A stretch of 64,000 nt of DNA from assembly GCF_021654795.1 (NCBI RefSeq), contig NZ_AP025344.1, forward strand, positions 992,001 to 1,056,000. The letters run 5' to 3'. A program made the translations under genes and the position numbers. The notes under the pieces were generated by a model that was not told where the DNA came from, ran no database searches, and saw only the letters and a program-made list of their open reading frames with translations. This stretch comes from Paenibacillus dendritiformis. GTDB taxonomy: Bacteria > Bacillota > Bacilli > Paenibacillales > Paenibacillaceae. Below are positions 25,825 through 32,790 of this stretch, one piece after another (the first letter of the stretch is position 1; each line of letters opens with the position of its first letter).

Positions 25825-26151
25825 ATGGCAGACGGCAAAGCATTGGGATTCGTGGAGGTTCAAGGCTACAGCGTGGCCCTGGCGGTGATGGACAAAGCCT
25901 GCAAGGCGGCTGACGTGCATATTCTAGGAATTGACGCGAATAACCCGCCGGAGAACATGGAGACGTCGATCCCGTTGATGGTTCAAGTCAAGTTCAGCGG
26001 CACGGTCAGTCATGTGCAGACGGCGCTCGCGGCGGCGCGGGAAGAGGCGTTGACGTATTTGCGCGGGGATCAAGTGATTACGAAGTGCATTACGTCAGGC
26101 AGCCCCGGCATCGCCTCCTTGCTGAAGCAGGGCAAAGTAGCGGTGAGATAG
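25825..26151 (+). CDS. BMC-H shell protein (first of five)
   Basis: 108 residues from ATG 25825; AGAGGGG ends 9 bases upstream of this ATG and only 3 bases before the alternative at 25819. Single BMC fold: GFVEVQGYSVALAVMDKACK is the canonical first strand and helix. It differs from PduA-like shells by an extended loop DANNPPENMETSIPL and by the pore-side segment TSGSPGIASL. It resembles the minor hexameric shell proteins of glycyl-radical-type BMCs, but I cannot assign a subtype. It probably forms a hexameric facet tile with a distinct pore. Confidence 0.85.
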   Translation: MADGKALGFVEVQGYSVALAVMDKACKAADVHILGIDANNPPENMETSIPLMVQVKFSGTVSHVQTALAAAREEALTYLRGDQVITKCITSGSPGIASLLKQGKVAVR

Positions 26152-26153
26152 AC

Positions 26154-26205
26154 GGGAAGCCGGCGGACCATGTCCGGCAATGGGCAGGAACGGGCCAGGC
26201 TTCCC
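26154..26205 (+). other. Intercistronic hairpin between shell genes
   Basis: GGGAAGCC (26154-26161) and GGCTTCCC (26198-26205) pair perfectly over 8 bp, and CCGG pairs within the loop (CCGGCGGACCATGTCCGG). No T-run. Likely an RNA-processing or stability element that helps set the stoichiometry between cargo and shell genes. Confidence 0.4.
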
Positions 26206-26227
26206 GGCAAGAAGGGGAGGGGGCGGC

Positions 26228-26533
26228 ATGAAGCGAGAAGGGAAGCAATCTCTTGGCATGATAGAAACGATAGGCATCACCCCGGCTATCCGCGCGGCGG
26301 ACATGATGATGAAGTGCGCTTATATTACCGTAGTCAGCATTGAGAAATCAGGAGCGGGCATCGTGACGGTACTCATTGAGGGCAAGCTGGATTCCGTTCA
26401 GGCCGCACTCGAGATTGGAGCGCTGGAAGCGCAGAATACGGGGGAACTTGTCGCCGTCCATGTCATCAACAATCCGGATGACGGGCTCGCCGAGCTGCTG
26501 CCTCGCAATGGAACGGAGGGAACCCGGGAATGA
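26228..26533 (+). CDS. BMC-H shell protein (second)
   Basis: 101 residues from ATG 26228, after AAGGGGAGGGGGCGGC. A compact BMC domain: SLGMIETIGITPAIRAADMM, then a strand-rich half (GAGIVTVLIEGKLDSVQAAL) and the C-terminal [12 protein letters not shown] typical of PduA/CsoS1 tiles, with a short acidic tail. It shares the family plan of the later PduA-like copies but is clearly diverged. Its stop overlaps the next start (ATGA at 26530), showing translational coupling. Confidence 0.9.
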   Translation: MKREGKQSLGMIETIGITPAIRAADMMMKCAYITVVSIEKSGAGIVTVLIEGKLDSVQAALEIGALEAQNTGELVAVHVINNPDDGLAELLPRNGTEGTRE

Positions 26534-27078
26534 CGTACGATGCGATTGGCGTAATCGAGGCCCGCTATTTCGCGACGGCGCTGGAGATGACCGATGCGAT
26601 GAGCAAGGCGGCCCAGGTGGAATGGCTCGCTAGCGAGAAGGCCTTGGGCGGCAGGCTGGTGACGATCATCATCGGCGGCGATGTCGCCAACGTGAAGGCG
26701 GCGGTGGAGGCGGCCAAGGCGGTATGTGCCGGCAAAGCGGTCAATCCGCTCGCCCATGCGGCGGTCATCCTGAAGCCTCACGCGGAGATAATGAAGTTCA
26801 TTATGCCTAGACAGGCGGGGGAAGAAGAGCGTGCCGGGGCGGCGGGATCGGGGGCAGCTGGGGCATGGGATGCAGGCAAGGCAGCAGCGGAAACGGCCTT
26901 AGACGCAGGCAAGGCATCGTCTTCGGATCCGGCTGTCAGCGAAGCGAAGGCGAATACGGTTCCGGCTGCCGATGCGGACGTTGAGACGGGTGCCCCAGCC
27001 GGAACGAAGACCCCGTCAACGCGGAAAAGCTCCCGGCCGGCCGCGGCAGAAAAGAACAAGATGAAGGAGGAACAATGA
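26530..27078 (+). CDS. BMC-H shell protein with long C-terminal extension
   Basis: 182 residues. Residues 1-95 are a BMC domain ([20 protein letters not shown], then [20 protein letters not shown]). Residues about 96-182 are a low-complexity tail rich in Ala, Gly, Glu and Asp that turns basic at the end ([19 protein letters not shown]). Extended BMC-H proteins such as PduK and EutK carry C-terminal domains, but this tail shows no cysteine motif or helix-turn-helix and looks disordered. It may bind cargo or keep particles apart inside the cell. Coupled to the preceding gene by a 4-bp overlap. Confidence 0.88.
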   Translation: MTYDAIGVIEARYFATALEMTDAMSKAAQVEWLASEKALGGRLVTIIIGGDVANVKAAVEAAKAVCAGKAVNPLAHAAVILKPHAEIMKFIMPRQAGEEERAGAAGSGAAGAWDAGKAAAETALDAGKASSSDPAVSEAKANTVPAADADVETGAPAGTKTPSTRKSSRPAAAEKNKMKEEQ

Positions 27079-27079
27079 G

Positions 27080-27355
27080 ATGAACCAAGCATTGGCGATT
27101 GTGGAGACAAGAGGCTTGACGGCGGCGATAGAAGCGGCGGACGCCATGCTGAAGGCGGCGAATGTGGAGATTGCGGGAACGGAGAAAATCGGTTCCGGAC
27201 TCGTGTCGGTTATGGTTCAAGGCGATGTCGGCGCGGTCAAGGCCGCTGCGGAGGTCGGTGCCGAGGCGGCGCAGCGCGTGGGCGAATTGGTTGCCGTTCA
27301 TGTCATCCCGCGTCCGCATGGCGACGTGGCGAAGCTGATTGCCGCAGGGAAGTAA
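27080..27355 (+). CDS. PduA/EutM-like BMC-H major shell protein, copy 1
   Basis: 91 residues, canonical length. It begins [20 protein letters not shown] and has the strand [20 protein letters not shown] and C-terminal [13 protein letters not shown]. It should form hexamers tiling the facets. ATG 27080 is 1 bp after the previous stop region, with AAGGAGGAACAATGAG upstream. It is nearly identical to the next gene in both DNA and protein, so the two arose by a recent tandem duplication. Confidence 0.95.
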   Translation: MNQALAIVETRGLTAAIEAADAMLKAANVEIAGTEKIGSGLVSVMVQGDVGAVKAAAEVGAEAAQRVGELVAVHVIPRPHGDVAKLIAAGK

Positions 27356-27413
27356 GCCGGGCAAGACCGGCATCAATGAACTTCATTTTCATATCCACAA
27401 GGAGGCTATCCAA

Positions 27414-27689
27414 ATGAACGAATCATTGGGGATTATCGAGACGAGAGGCTTGACGGCGGCGATCGAGGCGGCGGATGCGATGCTGAAGGCGGCGAATGTG
27501 GAGATTGTAGGCACGGAGAAAATCGGATCCGGACTGGTGACGGTCATCGTTCGCGGCGATGTCGGCGCGGTCAAGGCCGCGACCGAGGTGGGGGCCGAAG
27601 CCGTGCAGCGGTTGGGCGAGCTGGTGGCGGCGCATGTGATTCCTCGTCCGCACAGCGATGTGTTGAAAATTCTTCCTTCCCTGAAATAA
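27414..27689 (+). CDS. PduA/EutM-like BMC-H major shell protein, copy 2
   Basis: 91 residues from ATG 27414 (AAGGAGGCTATCCAA upstream). It differs from copy 1 by a modest number of substitutions (for example [20 protein letters not shown] against [20 protein letters not shown]), and its last residues are KILPSLK. The residues facing the hexamer pore seem unchanged, so both probably build the same facets. A decayed third copy follows at about 27764. Confidence 0.95.
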   Translation: MNESLGIIETRGLTAAIEAADAMLKAANVEIVGTEKIGSGLVTVIVRGDVGAVKAATEVGAEAVQRLGELVAAHVIPRPHSDVLKILPSLK

Positions 27690-27763
27690 GCGGGATAACC
27701 GCTCATTCGGACAAGACAATCCATGAACCCGGCAAGAAGAAGGCTGGGCAGGAAGGAAGCCTC

Positions 27764-27895
27764 AGGAATGGGGCGAGACAAGCGGCTTTGCGCGGCGGCG
27801 ATGCGATGCTGTAGGGCCGTGCGGAAGCGGCGCAGAGCGCAGGCGAGTTCGCGATTGTGCCTCGTCATTCCACGTCTGCCAAGAGGCGGCGCCCG
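27764..27895 (+). pseudogene. Remnant of a third tandem BMC-H copy
   Basis: The gap between BMC-H copy 2 and pduL contains GAGACAAGCGGCTT and GGCGGCGATGCGATGCTG, matching GAGACGAGAGGCTTGACGG and GGCGGCGGATGCGATGCTG near the 5' end of the copies. Next comes GAAGCGGCGCAGAGCGCAGG, then CGAGTT and GTGCCTCGTCATTCC, matching GAGGCGGCGCAGCGCGTGGG and the GTCATCCCGCGTCCGCAT end. About half of the gene is missing (130 bp against 276) and no frame is open. Confidence 0.65.
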
Positions 27896-27931
27896 CATCC
27901 TGCCCGCCAACCCATCATGGCGGTGATAAAG

Positions 27932-28597
27932 ATGACAGAACAGGTTAATAAGGAACTGACGGATTATATTAAGCGATTGGTGATGGAAGAACTGGAACGC
28001 TGCGGCTTGGCTCCTGCCCGTGAGCCGCTCCGCTTCGTGCCTGTCGGCGTCTCTGCCCGTCATGTGCATCTGTCGCAAGCCGATATGGAGCTGCTGTTCG
28101 GCCAGGGCAAGCCGCTGACCAAGTTCAAGGATATTTCTCAGCCCGGCCAGTTCGCGGCGAACGAGAAGGTGACGGTTGTCGGCCCGAAGGGGACGATTGA
28201 GAACGTCCGCATTCTCGGGCCGTTCCGCAAGCATACGCAGGTGGAGATTGCGGCCAGCGAAGCGCGCAAGCTGGGCGTTCAACCGCCCGTTCGCGAGTCG
28301 GGCCGGATCGAAGATTCTCCGGGCGTGCAGCTCGTCGGTCCGCACGGCGCCGTGACGCTGGCGCAAGGATGCATCATCGCCGAGCGCCATATTCATATGA
28401 CGCCTGCCGATGCCCTTGCGTATGGCGTGCGGCATGGGCAGAAGGTGCAGGTGAAGGTGCCGGGCGACAAAGGCGGCATTATGGATCATGTATCGATCAA
28501 GGTGCGGGAGGACTACGCCCTGGAAATGCATATCGATACGGATGATTCCAATGCCTTCGGCATCAAGCAGGGAGACGCGTTAGAAATATTGCGGTGA
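27932..28597 (+). CDS. pduL: Phosphate acyltransferase PduL
   Basis: 221 residues from ATG 27932. The N-terminal amphipathic helix KELTDYIKRLVMEELERCG fits a PduL encapsulation peptide. The two-domain PduL core follows, with zinc-site motifs VGVSARHVHLSQ and CIIAERHIHMTPADA and the C-terminal HIDTDDSNAFGI. It converts acyl-CoA plus phosphate to acyl-phosphate and so regenerates CoA inside the shell for the aldehyde dehydrogenase. Start choice: an upstream ATG at 27915 has no ribosome binding site, while 27932 has GGCGGTGAT. The presence of PduL confirms a metabolosome rather than a carboxysome. Confidence 0.93.
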   Translation: MTEQVNKELTDYIKRLVMEELERCGLAPAREPLRFVPVGVSARHVHLSQADMELLFGQGKPLTKFKDISQPGQFAANEKVTVVGPKGTIENVRILGPFRKHTQVEIAASEARKLGVQPPVRESGRIEDSPGVQLVGPHGAVTLAQGCIIAERHIHMTPADALAYGVRHGQKVQVKVPGDKGGIMDHVSIKVREDYALEMHIDTDDSNAFGIKQGDALEILR

Positions 28598-28608
28598 AAG
28601 CGAGGCTT

Positions 28609-28893
28609 ATGGCGATGAAGATGGGCAAAGTGGTGGGCAACATGGTTTCCTCCCGCAAATATGACGGGCTTCAGGGCTACAAGCTTCTCCTCATTGAATT
28701 ATGCTATACCGAGCCGAAGGCGTATATCGTCGCGGCCGACACCATCGGAGCCGGTCTCGATCAGCTTGTGCTGGTGGCGGAAGGCAGCAATATTCAACAG
28801 GCGCTGACGAAGCCGGCGCCGATCGACGCGCTTGTGGTCGGCATCATCGACAGCGAACCGGCGCTTCCCGCCGCGGCCCCGCCTGCCGGGTGA
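28609..28893 (+). CDS. BMC-P pentameric vertex protein (EutN/CcmL family)
   Basis: 94 residues from ATG 28609 (GCGAGGCTT upstream; in-frame GTG and later ATG codons are alternatives). MGKVVGNMVSSRKYDGLQGY and KLLLIELCY are diagnostic of the EutN/CcmL fold, and VAADTIGAGLDQLVLVAEGS is the conserved second half. It caps the vertices of the shell. The C-terminus is a short Pro/Ala-rich tail. It is the only vertex gene in the locus, and I see no BMC-T (tandem) gene. Confidence 0.93.
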   Translation: MAMKMGKVVGNMVSSRKYDGLQGYKLLLIELCYTEPKAYIVAADTIGAGLDQLVLVAEGSNIQQALTKPAPIDALVVGIIDSEPALPAAAPPAG

Positions 28894-28905
28894 GGAGGAA
28901 TTCCG

Positions 28906-29040
28906 ATGAATGAACCATTGAAGGATAGCGGGCGTGATGTACGAGGAAATTGCCGCGGCGTTCCAAGGGGGAGAAGCGCGGATGAGGCGCTGCAGCGTGC
29001 CGAAGCGCGCATTATCGCCATTCAGCAAGGAGGAGGCTGA
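28906..29040 (+). CDS. Small ORF in the BMC operon, function unknown
   Basis: 44 codons starting MNEPLKDSGRDVRGN, with a strong ribosome binding site (GAGGAGGAATTCCG) and ending 4 bp before the next start. The middle reads better in another frame (MYEEIAAAFQGGEA). The last part (ADEALQRAEARIIAIQQ) looks like a genuine amphipathic helix. It may be a functional small protein or a gene decayed by compensating frameshifts. No family is recognised. Confidence 0.4.
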   Translation: MNEPLKDSGRDVRGNCRGVPRGRSADEALQRAEARIIAIQQGGG

Positions 29041-29044
29041 TCCT

Positions 29045-30376
29045 ATGAAAATCATCATTATCGGCGGAGTCGCCGCCGGCATGTCCGCCGCATCCAAGGT
29101 GAAGCGGACCTCTCCGGAGACGGAGGTCGTCGTATACGAGAAGGGGAGCTTCCTGTCTTACGGCGCCTGCGGCTTGCCATACTACGTGTCAGGCGCCAAC
29201 GACGATTACCGGAAAATGATCGCGCGCACCCGGGAGCAGTTCGAGCAAGCGGGCATTCAGACCCGCCTGCGGCATGAAGTCCTGAAGATTGTTCCCGAGT
29301 CGAAGCGGATTATGGTGAAGGATCTCGACAAGAACAAGGTGTTCCTCGACCACTACGACAAGCTGATGATCGCGGCCGGGACCGTTCCGATCGTGCCGCC
29401 CTTGCCGGGCAAGGAGTTGCCTGGAGTACATCTGCTGAAGACGCTGGAAGACGGCATCGCGCTGAAGGAGAAGGTCGCTTCGCCGGACGTGAGGGATGTG
29501 GTCATCGTAGGCGGCGGATATATCGGCATCGAGGTGGCCGAGGCGATGGTCGAGCTCGGCAAGCGCGTCCGGGTCGTCGAGCTGGGCGATCGCATCCTGA
29601 AGACATTCGACCCGGAGATTACCGGCATCGCTTCCCGGGAATTGGCGGACAAAGGCGTCAGCCTGAACACCGGGGAGAAGGTCGAGGCAATTGAAGGGAC
29701 GGAGCGGGTGACCGGTATTCGCACGGACAAGGGCGCCTATCCGGCGGATATGGTCATCCTGTCGGCGGGAGTCAAGCCGGCGACCGGCTTCGTGAAGGGG
29801 ACGGGCATAAGATTGGCCCGCAACGGCGCCATTATTATCGATCGCGAGATGAGAACAAGCGTGGAGGACATCTATGCGGCGGGGGACTGCGCCGAAGTAT
29901 ACAGCCGCGTCATGGAGGAGAACACGTATATTCCGCTCGGCACGACGGCGAACAAGTGCGGGCGGATTACGGGCTTGAATCTGCTGGGCAAGCATGAGAA
30001 ATTCATCGGCACGCTGGGCAGCGCCGCGATCAAAGTGTTGGGCCTGGAGCTTGGCCGCACCGGAATGTCGGAAGAGGACGCGAAGCGGCTGGCCATCGAT
30101 TATGGAACGGTATGGGTCAGCGCCGCCGATCATCCGAAGTACTATCCCGACCCGACGCCGATTCATTTGAAGCTCATCTATGAGAAAAAATCAGGCGTTC
30201 TGCTCGGCGCGCAGGGCATCGGGGAGAAAGGAGTCGTGCTCCGCATCGACATTTTGGCGGTCGCGATTCATAACCGCATGACGGCGGCGGAGATGGGCAT
30301 GGTCGATCTCTGTTACGCGCCGCCGTTCGCCGGCGTCTGGGATGCCGTTCATATCGCATGCAATGCTATCAAATAG
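29045..30376 (+). CDS. FAD-dependent NADH oxidase / CoA-disulfide reductase-like protein
   Basis: 443 residues from ATG 29045 (AAGGAGGAGGCTGATCCT upstream). FAD site IIIGGVAAGMSAASKVKR, redox Cys in SYGACGLPYYVSG (about 43), second Rossmann site VVIVGGGYIGIEVAEAM, FAD-binding IYAAGDCAEV, and a pyridine-nucleotide-disulfide dimerisation domain to the end. This matches single-Cys flavoproteins of the Nox/CoA-disulfide reductase group. In the BMC operon it could re-oxidise NADH made by the aldehyde dehydrogenase, or keep CoA reduced. No encapsulation helix is visible at either end, so it probably acts in the cytosol. No alcohol dehydrogenase gene is present, which makes the NAD+-recycling idea attractive but unproven. 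Confidence 0.88.
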   Translation: MKIIIIGGVAAGMSAASKVKRTSPETEVVVYEKGSFLSYGACGLPYYVSGANDDYRKMIARTREQFEQAGIQTRLRHEVLKIVPESKRIMVKDLDKNKVFLDHYDKLMIAAGTVPIVPPLPGKELPGVHLLKTLEDGIALKEKVASPDVRDVVIVGGGYIGIEVAEAMVELGKRVRVVELGDRILKTFDPEITGIASRELADKGVSLNTGEKVEAIEGTERVTGIRTDKGAYPADMVILSAGVKPATGFVKGTGIRLARNGAIIIDREMRTSVEDIYAAGDCAEVYSRVMEENTYIPLGTTANKCGRITGLNLLGKHEKFIGTLGSAAIKVLGLELGRTGMSEEDAKRLAIDYGTVWVSAADHPKYYPDPTPIHLKLIYEKKSGVLLGAQGIGEKGVVLRIDILAVAIHNRMTAAEMGMVDLCYAPPFAGVWDAVHIACNAIK

Positions 30377-30388
30377 GTGGTGGACCGA

Positions 30389-31225
30389 ATGAGTCGAAAA
30401 ATAATCGCCCTCCAGGAAGCTGCCGCGCTGGTTCGCGACGGCGACATCCTCGCTCTCGGCGGCAATGTGCTCCACCGCGCGCCGATGGCGATGGTGCGGG
30501 AGCTGGTGAGACAGCGGAAGCGCCGGCTGCGGCTGGTGAAGACGGCGGGGGCGCATGATATCGATCTCCTGTGCGCGGCAGGCTGCGTGCAGTCGGTCGA
30601 TGCGGGCTTCGTCAGCTACGAGACCGAATACGGCCTGGCGATGCATTACCGCAAAGCGGTGGAGCGAGGCGAGGTGCAGGGGCGCGAGCATGCGTGCTAT
30701 ACGGTCATCTGCGCCTTGCGCGCGGCGGCGGCGGGCGCTCCGTTCATGCCGGTGGCCGGATTGAAGGCGGGGGATCTGATCGCCGCCAACGACTATTTCG
30801 CGGCGATCACGAGTCCGTTCGGAGATGAGCCTGTCACGGTAGTCCGCTCCATCGTGCCTGACGTGGCCGTGCTGCATGTGCAGGAATGCGACGAGGACGG
30901 CAACGCCGTCATTCTCGGCCCGAAGTTCGAGGATGTGCTCATGAGCCGCGCAGCCAAGCGGGTCATCTTGACAACCGAGAAGATCGTGCCGAAGAGCAAG
31001 ATGCGGATGCGTCCCGACAGCGTCGACATTCCTCGCTTCCTCGTCGAGGCCGTCGTTCACGCTCCGCGCGGCGCGGCGCCATGCTCCTGCGACAAGAGCT
31101 ATGAAGCGGACTTCAAAATGCTGGAGCGGTTCGTAAAGATGAAGACGGCGGCAGAGATTGAGGCGTATGTGCAGGCTTACGACAGCAAGGATCGAAGCGG
31201 GATGAAGGCAGGTGGCCAGTGGTGA
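30389..31225 (+). CDS. CoA-transferase alpha subunit (GctA-like)
   Basis: 278 residues from ATG 30389 (AGGTGGTGGACCG upstream; an in-frame GTG at 30377 lies inside the ribosome binding site). Family I CoA-transferase A fold: IIALQEAAALVRDGDILALG at the start, the glycine-containing GGNVLHRAPMAMVREL, and DVAVLHVQECDEDGNAVILG. Together with the overlapping beta gene it would move CoA between carboxylic acids, perhaps turning the acyl-CoA made by the BMC into free acid while conserving the thioester. The substrate is not inferable. Stop overlaps the next start. Confidence 0.88.
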   Translation: MSRKIIALQEAAALVRDGDILALGGNVLHRAPMAMVRELVRQRKRRLRLVKTAGAHDIDLLCAAGCVQSVDAGFVSYETEYGLAMHYRKAVERGEVQGREHACYTVICALRAAAAGAPFMPVAGLKAGDLIAANDYFAAITSPFGDEPVTVVRSIVPDVAVLHVQECDEDGNAVILGPKFEDVLMSRAAKRVILTTEKIVPKSKMRMRPDSVDIPRFLVEAVVHAPRGAAPCSCDKSYEADFKMLERFVKMKTAAEIEAYVQAYDSKDRSGMKAGGQW

Positions 31226-31971
31226 ATCAGTCGAATCAAACGCAAGCGGCTTCGCAGCAAGGACGGGTCAGCGACATCATGGTCTGTGCGATGGCCCGCA
31301 TGCTGCAGGACGGGGAGACGGTATTTCACGGGGTGTCATCGCAGATGCCGATGGTCGCCATGATGCTGGCCCGGCAGCTTCATGCGCCCAATCTGGTCCA
31401 TCTGAACATTCCGGGGGGCGTCAATCCTTCCTCCATTAAGAAGGCATCGTACTCGTCCGCAGGGGCGGATTTGCTGGCCAGCGCGGAAGCGTATTTTCCG
31501 CTGGATCAGGTCTTCGACCTGTCGATGCGCGGCGGGCTGGATGTCGCTTTTCTCGGCGGCGTGCAGTTCGATGCCCGGGGCAATGTGAACGCCTCCGTCA
31601 TCGGGGATTACCATCAGCCGAAGGTCCGCTTGCCTGGGGGAGCCGGGAGCGCCGTGCTTATCCCGACCGCGAGGAAGGCGATTATATGGCGGACGAAGCA
31701 TGATCGGCGCACCTTCGTCGGCAAGGTCGACTTCGTGACGACACGGGGCAATGTATGGCGGATCGTCACTCCGCTCTGCGTGTTTGCGATGAAGGGCGGG
31801 ATGCTGATGCTCGAGAGCATTCATCCGACATCCTCCCTGGAAGAAGTCGTGCAGAACACCGGGTTCGAGGTCAAATACGATGAGCTTCGCTTCACTCCGC
31901 TGCCGACAGTCAGGGAGTTAAGCGCATTGAAGCAGATCGATCCGTTCGACTACCGCTCAAGCGAATTTTAA
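31219..31971 (+). CDS. CoA-transferase beta subunit (GctB-like)
   Basis: 250 residues from GTG 31219 (or GTG 31222), overlapping the alpha-subunit stop, with AGGTGG upstream. GctB-like features are VFHGVSSQMPMVAMMLARQL, LDVAFLGGVQFDARGNVNAS and VDFVTTRGNVWRIVTPLCVF. The SENG motif of succinyl-CoA:3-ketoacid transferases is absent; the equivalent region reads LNIPGGVNPSSIKK, and I could not identify the catalytic Glu with confidence. It is the last gene of the BMC operon and is followed by a hairpin. Confidence 0.85.
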   Translation: MVNQSNQTQAASQQGRVSDIMVCAMARMLQDGETVFHGVSSQMPMVAMMLARQLHAPNLVHLNIPGGVNPSSIKKASYSSAGADLLASAEAYFPLDQVFDLSMRGGLDVAFLGGVQFDARGNVNASVIGDYHQPKVRLPGGAGSAVLIPTARKAIIWRTKHDRRTFVGKVDFVTTRGNVWRIVTPLCVFAMKGGMLMLESIHPTSSLEEVVQNTGFEVKYDELRFTPLPTVRELSALKQIDPFDYRSSEF

Positions 31972-32011
31972 GGCTCCTGGCCCGTAACTGGCAATTCTCC
32001 ATGATGAAGAC

Positions 32012-32060
32012 AACCCGCAAGCCAAGCTTTTCCTTGAAGGAGAGGCCGGAATTGCGGGTT
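32012..32060. terminator. Hairpin between convergent genes, probable terminator
   Basis: Perfect 9-bp stem AACCCGCAA / TTGCGGGTT with an internal CCTT/AAGG stem-loop. The T-run is weak on both strands, but its position just after the BMC operon and just before the convergent glycosyltransferase stop supports a bidirectional terminator. Confidence 0.5.
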
Positions 32061-32067
32061 ATTTGTG

Positions 32068-32790
32068 TCAGATCGCATGATGATCCCCTGGTTCTCCTTC
32101 GCTATCGCGCAAATAGTTCGGAACCGGGTTCACCGGATATTGGCCGAAGGGCAGGATATAGGATTCTTGCCCCAGCGTCCCGCCCCACTTCCGTTGATAG
32201 TAGCTATGGTAGAGCGGAAATGTCACCTGGTGGAGCAGCGTCAAATATGGATCGGACTTCACCGTTGAGGCCCCGTCATTATGATGGGTCACGCCCAGGC
32301 CGGTGTGGGCGATCTCGTAGCCGGAGAGAAGCACTCTGCGGTACCAGTCCTGATCCGAGAAGTACATCGGCAGCTCCGTGTCCCATGGTCCCGCGGTCTT
32401 CACGGCCTCCATCCGGAATGCCGCCAGCGTATCGAGGTTGGTAAACGCGATGCCCCATCTGTGTCCTTCTTGCAGCCAGCGCTCCAACATGGCCAAAAAG
32501 GCTTCGGGTGTCCCCTCATGCGCTTCCGCGTCGCTGTGCATATACAATATGGCATCGCAGTTCCGTTCCGCCCCCCAATATTGCAGCAAGTTCTGCGACT
32601 GGCTGTGCGACAAGGGAACGGGCGGGACATAGACCGTGACCATCGAAGACAAGCCGGGATTCCGGCGCAGCTCCTGCCCCGGCGAATTGTCGATGACGAC
32701 CGTGTGCGGCCAGCAGTGCCGGATGCTGCCTACCGCCCGGTACAGCAAGTCCAGCCGATTGACGTAGAAAATGCCGACAATAACCTTCAC
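32068..32790 (-). CDS. GT-A-type glycosyltransferase (family 2-like)
   Basis: 240 residues from GTG 32788-32790, chosen because GGGAGGGAGATAC stands just upstream and the frame then starts with the first strand VKVIVGIFYVNRLDLLYRAV. Later motifs: TVVIDNSPG, then ILYMHSDAEAHEG (a DxD-like position) and DTELPMYFSDQDWYRRVLLSG, the acceptor-side acidic region. No membrane segments. It probably transfers a sugar to a surface glycan or protein. It stands alone between the BMC operon and the exopolysaccharide-like genes, facing away from the latter, so common function is uncertain. Confidence 0.8.
   Translation of the reverse strand: MKVIVGIFYVNRLDLLYRAVGSIRHCWPHTVVIDNSPGQELRRNPGLSSMVTVYVPPVPLSHSQSQNLLQYWGAERNCDAILYMHSDAEAHEGTPEAFLAMLERWLQEGHRWGIAFTNLDTLAAFRMEAVKTAGPWDTELPMYFSDQDWYRRVLLSGYEIAHTGLGVTHHNDGASTVKSDPYLTLLHQVTFPLYHSYYQRKWGGTLGQESYILPFGQYPVNPVPNYLRDSEGEPGDHHAI

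Noticed and set aside
24229..25920. Long minus-strand frame opposite the aldehyde dehydrogenase gene
   Set aside because: Antisense shadow; the plus-strand gene has clear motifs and a ribosome binding site.
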